From Luteolibacter luteus (GTDB lineage: Bacteria > Verrucomicrobiota > Verrucomicrobiia > Verrucomicrobiales > Akkermansiaceae), in contig NZ_CP051774.1 in NCBI RefSeq assembly GCF_012913485.1, positions 5,642,001 through 5,706,000 on the forward strand: DNA of 64,000 bases. Direction: 5' to 3'. The translations under genes and the position numbers were made by a program. Numbering within the stretch: the first letter of the stretch is position 1; each line of letters starts with the position of its first letter. Shown one piece after another: positions 58,516 to 64,000 of the stretch. The notes under the pieces are model-generated. The model was not told the origin of the DNA and searched no databases. It worked only from the letters and a program-made list of their open reading frames with translations.

Positions 58516-59163
58516 TCAAGGAACGGGCTCTGCCGTGATCGTGACGCTGCCCTTGACGCCGGGAAGCTCGATCTTGTGAGGCACACCGGGAAGGCCCGCG
58601 ATGAAGACCGGGGTTTCGCTGCGGACGAAGTTGGGAAGGTCCACGCGGTTTTCGGTCAGGGTCACCCGGGTTTTGGCGTCCTTGATCGGAGAGATCGCCT
58701 CGCCGGGTGCGCGGGAGAAACCAATGAAGCTCTCGTTGGCAAGCATGCCCTTGATGACCAGAAAGCCGCCTTCCGGTTTCACGGTGAGGCTGCCGGTGTA
58801 GCCAAGGTCCCTGGTGACGAATTCCTTCGGCGTGGACGGGGTGACCGGGTAGGGGCGCGGGGATGTGGAAGCCGGAACCTTGAGGGTGCTGACGGCTGCG
58901 AGTTGATAGGCGGAAGGGTAAACGAATTCCCGGGTCATCGAGAACTTCGCTTCCTTGCCCGGACGGGCCGCGAGAGTCGACTCATTCACTATTTTTCCCT
59001 TCTCCTCGATCACGACACGGAGCCGGTATTCCTTCGCTACCACCGGTTTGCCCCCCGAAAGGTCGGCGAGATGGTCGATGGAGATCGAGGGGTTTGAAGC
59101 GGTTTGCTGGGAGCAATTCGCCAAGAGCACCGTGGAGGCGAGGAGGAAGAGGGGCTTTGTCAT
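58516..59163 (-). CDS. Predicted lipoprotein
   Basis: 215 residues with signal peptide and lipobox LLANC (Cys about 17). Beta-rich mature part with YRLRVVIEEKGKIVNESTLAARPGKEAKF and GSLTVKPEGGFLVIKGML, repeated pattern of short strands. No family was recognised. It converges with the DHFR-like gene 17 bases away and follows opgH 24 bases downstream in the same direction, so it may be the last gene of that operon. Confidence 0.72.
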   Translation of the reverse strand: MTKPLFLLASTVLLANCSQQTASNPSISIDHLADLSGGKPVVAKEYRLRVVIEEKGKIVNESTLAARPGKEAKFSMTREFVYPSAYQLAAVSTLKVPASTSPRPYPVTPSTPKEFVTRDLGYTGSLTVKPEGGFLVIKGMLANESFIGFSRAPGEAISPIKDAKTRVTLTENRVDLPNFVRSETPVFIAGLPGVPHKIELPGVKGSVTITAEPVP

Positions 59164-59187
59164 GAGTTCCGGTCTTAGCGACCGGAA

Positions 59188-61341
59188 TCAAGTTATGTCG
59201 TCCAGACTTCCGGTGTCAATCCGCCGGCGGTAGCTCTCGACCGCTTGGGTCCAAGTCGAGTGAATGCCTTCGGCAGGGCGCAGCCACACCGCGCGGTGCA
59301 GCGCCAGCATGCCGGGAGCGAGGTACATGAGCTCGATCATCTCATCCTTCGACATCGCGCCGGGGCCGAGGGTCAGGCAGCGCTCGATCAGCGCTTCCTC
59401 GGTCTCGTTGAGCTCGGCGGGCTCAAGCAGGGAAACGTGGACACCATTCACGTAGGGATCGACCACCGCGGCGATGACGCCATGGCGTCCTTGCTGCGTG
59501 GCATCCAAGGCGGGGTCGATCGAAGCGGTTGCGAGGTCGGCGAGCTTCATCACCTCCGGAGGATTCAGTTCTTCGGGGATGGCGAGGATCTTGCTCTTTG
59601 CCAGCGCCTTTCCGTAGCGGGCGCGGCTGGTCCAGACGGAGACGGGAATGCAGAGAATCAAACCGAGGAGGATGGGGGACATCCATGCCGCGAAGGTCGG
59701 GCTGATGTTCCAAGCCAGCACGGCCCAGGCAATGCCAAGGATGGTGGGCACGGCGTGGACGGAGAGTGCCTCGCTCCATGCCGTGCCATCCGCTTCGCGG
59801 TTTTGGCCGCCCCAGCCGACGGCGTAGCCGAGCACGATGCTGGAGACCATCAGCGTGTGGGCCACCATCACGGCGGGAGCCAGCAGCATGGAAAGGATGG
59901 TCTCCATGAAGACGCCGGTCACCAGCGGGAAGAAGCCGCCGAAGGAGCGCCGAACGCGCGGATTCAGGATCGATCCGATCATCGCCAGGATCTTCGGCAG
60001 GAAGAGCAGGCTGAAAATGAAGCCGGTGAGGATCAGGCTCTGCGTGACGCCATCGATGTGGAGATAGCGGTCCACCAGAGTGCCGTCATAGGGCAGATTG
60101 CTCAGTCCGCTGGCCTCGCGGTCCCAGGCGACCCAAGTGCCGAGAATGAGGAAGAGGAACCAAAGTGGGCTGCCCAGGTAGGCCATGATGCCCATGAAAA
60201 GGTGGGCACGCACAGTGAGCGGAAGCTTGCGGGCGAAGATCAGCCAAAGATGCTGCAGATTTCCCTGGCACCAGCGGCGGTCGCGCTTCAGGTGGTCGAT
60301 CAGGGTAGGCGGCGCTTCCTCGTAGGTGCCCTCGATATCCCAGGCGAGCCAGACTTCCCAGCCTTGGGAAACCATCAGGGCGGCTTCCACGAAGTCATGG
60401 CTGAGGATCTTGCCGCCGAAGGGCTCGCGCCCCGGAAGGTCGGGAAGCTCGCAGAACTCCGAGAAGGGCTTGACCCGGATCAGTGCATTGTGACCCCAGT
60501 AGCTGCCACCACCGAGCTGCCACCAGTTCAGGCCACGGATGAAGAGTGGCCCGTAGAGGCGCATCGCGAACTGCTGGAGGCGCGTGAAAACGGAGGAACC
60601 GCGAATGAGCTTCGGCGGGGTCTGGAGGATGCCGAGGTTCGGGTAGGCTTCCATCACCCGGGTCATCTTCAGGATATCGCCGCCGTCCATCAGGCTGTCC
60701 GCATCCAGTACGACCATGGCCTCGTAGCCGCCGCCCCAGGTCCGGACGAAGTCGCCGATGTTGCCGGCCTTGCGGTTCGAGTTCTTTTTACGGCGCCTGT
60801 AGTAGATGCGGCCGAAGGCATTGAGCTTGCGGCAGAGATTCGTCCATGCCGTTTCCTCAAGTACCCAGAGGTCGAGGTCGCGGGTATCGCTGAGGATGAA
60901 GAAATCGAAGGACTCGATGTGTCCGGTGGCCTCGATCGACCGGTAGATGGCCTCGATGCGGGCGCAGAAGCGATTGCAGTCCTCGTTGTAGACCGGCATC
61001 ACCACCACGTAGCGCTTTGCCAGCGGTCCATCGCCGGCTTTCTCCGCCAGTTTGGTGATGCGGACCGCCTGCTTCTTGCCCCACAGGATGTCCCACGCGC
61101 CGAAGATGGCGTGGAAGGAACCGAGAACGAGCAGGCCGTTCAGGATGAAGAAGACCGCCAGCAACAGCACGTGGGCACGGTGCATGCCCAAGCGGGTGAA
61201 TAGATCGTAGAGCCAGTAGCAGGCGATCAGATTCACCAGCACCACGCTGCCGAAGAAAACAAGGCGGCGCAGCTTGGCCAGGAAGGGACTGAAGAAGGGC
61301 CGGACCGACTTCCGGTCATCTGTGGGAAGGTCGTCCATCAC
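59188..61341 (-). CDS. opgH: Glucan biosynthesis glucosyltransferase H
   Basis: 717 residues. A GT2-type cytosolic catalytic domain follows two N-terminal membrane segments: VVMPVYNEDCNRFCARIEAI, DFFILSDTRD, AMVVLDADSLMDGGD, GGKILSHDFVEAALMVSQGWEVWLAWDIEGTYEEAPP and RRWCQGNLQHLW (QxxRW-like). Several helices and a C-terminal tail follow. OpgH polymerises beta-1,2-linked glucose from UDP-glucose and exports it as osmoregulated periplasmic glucan. It overlaps the upstream gene by 4 bases. Confidence 0.93.
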   Translation of the reverse strand: MMDDLPTDDRKSVRPFFSPFLAKLRRLVFFGSVVLVNLIACYWLYDLFTRLGMHRAHVLLLAVFFILNGLLVLGSFHAIFGAWDILWGKKQAVRITKLAEKAGDGPLAKRYVVVMPVYNEDCNRFCARIEAIYRSIEATGHIESFDFFILSDTRDLDLWVLEETAWTNLCRKLNAFGRIYYRRRKKNSNRKAGNIGDFVRTWGGGYEAMVVLDADSLMDGGDILKMTRVMEAYPNLGILQTPPKLIRGSSVFTRLQQFAMRLYGPLFIRGLNWWQLGGGSYWGHNALIRVKPFSEFCELPDLPGREPFGGKILSHDFVEAALMVSQGWEVWLAWDIEGTYEEAPPTLIDHLKRDRRWCQGNLQHLWLIFARKLPLTVRAHLFMGIMAYLGSPLWFLFLILGTWVAWDREASGLSNLPYDGTLVDRYLHIDGVTQSLILTGFIFSLLFLPKILAMIGSILNPRVRRSFGGFFPLVTGVFMETILSMLLAPAVMVAHTLMVSSIVLGYAVGWGGQNREADGTAWSEALSVHAVPTILGIAWAVLAWNISPTFAAWMSPILLGLILCIPVSVWTSRARYGKALAKSKILAIPEELNPPEVMKLADLATASIDPALDATQQGRHGVIAAVVDPYVNGVHVSLLEPAELNETEEALIERCLTLGPGAMSKDEMIELMYLAPGMLALHRAVWLRPAEGIHSTWTQAVESYRRRIDTGSLDDIT

Positions 61342-61928
61342 TCAAAGAAAATGAACCACACGGTGGCTCCGATCAGCGCCAGCAGGAAGAGGGCGAACAT
61401 CTTCCGCACGATCGGGCGGCGGTCCATGGTTTCCCACCACTGGGCGGCACCCTCACCGATGACGTTCAGCTCCAGCGGCTGCGGGATCATTGTTAGCTCC
61501 GCGAAATTCGGGCCGGCGGCGAGGTAGGATTTGCACATCGCCTCCTTGAAGGCGGGCGGCCATGGCGCGGGGGTAAGGAAGACGCCTTGCCATTTGCCGG
61601 GCATGTCCGCCAGCAGGAGGGCGAGACGGCCACGAGCGGCGAGGCGGCGGTTTTCCAGCGGCTCATCAAGCACGTCCTGGGTCCAGTTCGCGATCTCGCT
61701 CAAGGTTTCCTCCATGGCTAGCACCCGGGCGGGGACGCCGGGCTCCTTGGCCCCGCGGGCAGAGGCGCGCCACAGGATGGCGCGCACCAATTCTGCCACC
61801 AGCAGGCGGTTCCTCAGGCGCAGGGCCTGAAGGTAGGCTTCCACGGCGGCGTAGGCTTCCTCCCACTCCGCCAGCTCGGTCTCGGTGAGCGGCCGGAGGG
61901 TCTCTAGGGGATGATGCGGTAGGCCCAT
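61338..61928 (-). CDS. Unknown membrane protein inside the opg operon
   Basis: 196 residues from ATG 61928. The first about 170 residues are helical, Leu/Ala/Glu-rich (ELAEWEEAYAAVEAYLQALR, LLLADMPGKWQGVFLTPAPWP). The end is one membrane helix (KMFALFLLALIGATVWFIFFE). It overlaps opgG by 25 bases and opgH by 4, so all three are translated together. No family was recognised. E. coli has no counterpart between opgG and opgH, so a role in assembling or tuning OpgH is inferred. Confidence 0.75.
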   Translation of the reverse strand: MGLPHHPLETLRPLTETELAEWEEAYAAVEAYLQALRLRNRLLVAELVRAILWRASARGAKEPGVPARVLAMEETLSEIANWTQDVLDEPLENRRLAARGRLALLLADMPGKWQGVFLTPAPWPPAFKEAMCKSYLAAGPNFAELTMIPQPLELNVIGEGAAQWWETMDRRPIVRKMFALFLLALIGATVWFIFFE

Positions 61929-63466
61929 GTTTCGGTCAGGAAATCCTCGCCTTTTTTCAGGCTGCAACGCAACTCCTGCGGGCCGACATCGGCCAGCTTG
62001 CCGCCTTCCGCGGCAGGGGCGATCTGGAAGGCGACACGCCAGCGGCCTTCCGGCAGCGGCTGCACTGCCACGCCTTGGATCTTGATCTTTTCTCCGGCTT
62101 CTCCCACGGCAGTCACCTGAGCCTGCGGCGGATCGCCTTCCCATTTCTCCAAGGGACCTCCCGCGAACTCCACGGCGACGGTACGCTGCTCCGGCTGCCA
62201 ATCGTGCAATCCGGTGCGGGTGGCGACGACATGGCCACCTGCGTGGGCGGGGTCCTCGGACATCGTCCAGTGCTGCTTGTAGGAAAACTCGAGCCGTTCG
62301 CCCGGCTGCGGGGTGCGGACCGGTTCCCAGAGCGCCACGACGTTATCGTGGATCTCGTTGGTAGCCGGGATTTCCATGAGCATCACCTTGCCTTCGCCCC
62401 ACTCGCTGGTGGGCTCGATCCAAAGGGAGGGGCGCTTGTCATAAGCGGCCTCACCGTCTTCATAGGCGGCGAAACGGCGATCACGCTGGAGCAGGCCGAA
62501 GCCCTCGCACTTCGCCATGGGGAAGAAGCTGAACTCCAGCTTGCCGCTGTCGTTGGTGACCGGTCGCCAAATACGCTCACCGGTGCCCATCTTGATGGAC
62601 AGGCCATCGGAATCGTGGACCTCCGGGCGGAAGTCATCGAAGCGCCGGCGGGAGTTCTCGCCGAACCAATACATGCTCGACATCGGCGCGAGCCCGAGAC
62701 GCTTCACCGCCTTGCGAGGATAGAGGACGACCCGGACAGTCATCACGGTGTCCTCGCCAGGCTGGATGATGAAGCCATAGGCCCCGGTGTAGGAGGGGCC
62801 ATCCAGCAGGCCGAAAAGCATGGCAGCCTTGTCCTCCGGGACGGGCTTACGCAGCCAGAATTCGCGGAAAAGGGGGAATTCCTCGTCCACGCCTTCCGCG
62901 CCGGTATCCACCGCGATGCCGCGGGCGGAGATCCCGTAGCGCTGACCTTTGCCAAGGGCGCGCCAGTAGCTGGCGCCTTGGAAAGCTACCAATTCGTCGA
63001 AATAGTCACCGCGGTTCAGCGGGGCATGCAGGCGGAAACCGGCGAAACCGGCATCCTGCGGCAGCTCGCCGCGGTTCGTGATCAGCGGGCCGTAGTTGAA
63101 GAAGGCCTCTGCAAGCCGCACCCGCTGCTGGTGGGTGTCGGTGAATTCATTGATCGTGACCTGCTCCCGGTAGTTGTAGCCGGGATGGAAAAGCATGGCG
63201 CGAAAAGGAAGATTCTCGGCGGCCCAGAGGGCGCGCTCCGGGACGAAGCGGATGTCCCGATACTGGTCGTAGCTCAGGTTCTTCATCCAATCCGGCAGCG
63301 ACTCCTTGTCAGGAGCGGCATAGGGAGCGGCAGCCAGTTCCTTGGCCTTGGCATCGATCCTCTCGAAGGTGACATCCTCCCGCTCCCAAAGCTGCCCGTA
63401 GGCGAGGGAGGAAAACATCAGCGCGGCCGTTAGAAGGGTGATGCGTTGAACCACAAGCCAGCGCAT
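61904..63466 (-). CDS. opgG: Periplasmic glucan biosynthesis protein OpgG/OpgD
   Basis: 520 residues from ATG 63466, signal peptide MRWLVVQRITLLTAALMFSS plus LAYGQ; the longer frame upstream lacks family pattern. Signature stretches are LPDWMKNLSYDQYRDIRFVPERALW, FRLHAPLNRGDYFDELVAFQGASYWRALG, GISARGIAVDTG, WFGENSRRRFDDFRPEVHDSDGLSI, FVERRF-like FGLLQRDRRFAAYEDGEAAYDKRPSLWIEP, and LMEIPA. OpgG and OpgD modify or release glucan chains in the periplasm. opgG versus opgD cannot be told apart by eye. First gene of the opg operon. Confidence 0.9.
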   Translation of the reverse strand: MRWLVVQRITLLTAALMFSSLAYGQLWEREDVTFERIDAKAKELAAAPYAAPDKESLPDWMKNLSYDQYRDIRFVPERALWAAENLPFRAMLFHPGYNYREQVTINEFTDTHQQRVRLAEAFFNYGPLITNRGELPQDAGFAGFRLHAPLNRGDYFDELVAFQGASYWRALGKGQRYGISARGIAVDTGAEGVDEEFPLFREFWLRKPVPEDKAAMLFGLLDGPSYTGAYGFIIQPGEDTVMTVRVVLYPRKAVKRLGLAPMSSMYWFGENSRRRFDDFRPEVHDSDGLSIKMGTGERIWRPVTNDSGKLEFSFFPMAKCEGFGLLQRDRRFAAYEDGEAAYDKRPSLWIEPTSEWGEGKVMLMEIPATNEIHDNVVALWEPVRTPQPGERLEFSYKQHWTMSEDPAHAGGHVVATRTGLHDWQPEQRTVAVEFAGGPLEKWEGDPPQAQVTAVGEAGEKIKIQGVAVQPLPEGRWRVAFQIAPAAEGGKLADVGPQELRCSLKKGEDFLTETWAYRIIP

Positions 63467-63567
63467 AACCTGTCGCGCGTTCCTGTCAATGCGCGGTATT
63501 GTGAGATCGGCTGAAAGATGGGGGATTTTTGCGAGTAATCCCCGTTTGTCCCCACTTTCGGGGTGAT

Positions 63568-64000
63568 TCAGAGGTGTGCCTTGCGGACATGGAGCAGGAG
63601 GCCCTCGCAGGCGTCCTCGACGAGATCTACCACGTCCTCGAATCCCTTCTGGCCGCCGTAGTAGGGGTCGGGCACGTGAGATGCCTCGCGGTCTTGGCAA
63701 AACTCGACGAGGAGGCGGATTTTGCTCCTGCGTGATCCGGTGCCGTCGAGGCGGTGGAGATCGGCCAGGTTTTCCTGATCGGCGACGAGCAGGAGATCGA
63801 AGTCATCGAGATCATCCGGGTGGACCTGACGGGATTTCCCGGCGATGGTGTAACCGCGGGACTTCAAGGTGGCTGCCATGCGCGGGTCCGGGCCCTTGCC
63901 TGCGTGATAGCCGATGGTGCCTGCCGAGTCGATGTGGATGGCGTGCGACAATTCCGCCTCATCCACCATCCTGCGGAAGACGATCTCGGCCGCGGGAGAG
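63568..64000 (-). CDS. Low-molecular-weight protein tyrosine phosphatase, C-terminal part
   Basis: The frame is open to the right edge (codons before 63969 read SPAAEIVFRRM), so the N-terminal P-loop C(X)5R lies outside the window. Visible are SPAAEIVFRR just after that loop, IDSAGTIGYHAGKGPDPRM, and the general-acid loop DPYYGGQKGFEDVVDLVEDACEGLL. LMW-PTPs dephosphorylate tyrosine on proteins; in bacteria they often counteract tyrosine kinases of polysaccharide export. The nearby opg operon could be coincidence. Confidence 0.88.
   Translation of the reverse strand, partial: SPAAEIVFRRMVDEAELSHAIHIDSAGTIGYHAGKGPDPRMAATLKSRGYTIAGKSRQVHPDDLDDFDLLLVADQENLADLHRLDGTGSRRSKIRLLVEFCQDREASHVPDPYYGGQKGFEDVVDLVEDACEGLLLHVRKAHL

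Noticed and set aside
59245-61203. 652-codon plus-strand open frame antisense to opgH
   Set aside because: Composition is the mirror of a high-GC coding frame, it lacks any family motif, and opgH on the other strand has full motif support.
62075-63433. 452-codon plus-strand open frame antisense to opgG
   Set aside because: Same reason; opgG has clear signatures throughout.
1-64000. CRISPR arrays, tRNA, rRNA
   Set aside because: No regularly spaced repeats, cloverleaf or rRNA-like sequence was found while reading the window.

Overview
The window is 64 kb of high-GC bacterial chromosome, densely coded. No rRNA, tRNA, CRISPR array, intact transposase or phage block was recognised. The gene content points to Verrucomicrobiota, probably a Luteolibacter/Haloferula-like member of the Verrucomicrobiales. 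The signs are many secreted or lipoprotein-anchored proteins, GH18/GH76/GH97 carbohydrate enzymes, an ECF sigma factor paired with a large Ser/Thr kinase, an RCC1-repeat remnant and a DACNV-type protein. This placement is inferred from gene content only.

Left part (1-24.5 kb). The window opens inside gcvP (glycine cleavage) and a MutT/MTH1-like Nudix hydrolase. A small HTH protein follows. Next comes a leftward block of a lipoprotein, a ketosynthase and an L,D-transpeptidase/phosphoserine-phosphatase fusion, with ftsY upstream of it. Housekeeping genes infA, scpA and metF are interleaved with an AsmA-like membrane protein. After them lie a secreted six-EF-hand protein, a secreted basic-secretory-protein metallopeptidase, a compact leftward four-gene unit (PH-like membrane protein, DUF1697, unknown, AAC(6')-like GNAT), a dienelactone hydrolase pair, a secreted clan GH-A hydrolase, a sigma/anti-sigma-like/PDZ operon, a DACNV protein, a GH18 enzyme and a membrane subtilase.

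Middle (24.5-43 kb). This part holds a membrane-fused spermidine-synthase-like protein and a YihY/BrkB protein. Secreted GH76 and GH97 enzymes follow, then lipoproteins, a GT8-like transferase, a LolA-like protein and a SulP transporter. An AaeXAB-like efflux operon with a divergent LysR regulator and an ABC-F ATPase close the section.

Accessory stretch (about 43.3-49.7 kb). Base composition drops visibly. It carries a 1252-residue Ser/Thr kinase with a non-RD catalytic loop, the ECF sigma factor transcribed ahead of it, and a divergent exported protein ending in a phage-tail-collar domain. This looks like a horizontally acquired signalling module.

Right part (49.7-64 kb). A TetR/SDR divergent pair has two 26-bp direct repeats in its shared promoter. 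After it come an RCC1-type pseudogene, a single CxxCH exported protein, a three-gene operon of secreted proteins that I do not recognise, a cyclophilin, gluQ, a DHFR/RibD-like reductase and a lipoprotein. The section ends with an osmoregulated-periplasmic-glucan operon (opgG, an unrecognised membrane gene, opgH) and the 3' part of a low-molecular-weight phosphatase gene.

Three intergenic copies of a 39-40 bp palindromic element (17002, 29015 and 43328) form an apparent repeat family. It and the collar/kinase module, the secreted three-gene operon and the transpeptidase/phosphatase fusion are the best candidates for undescribed biology here.
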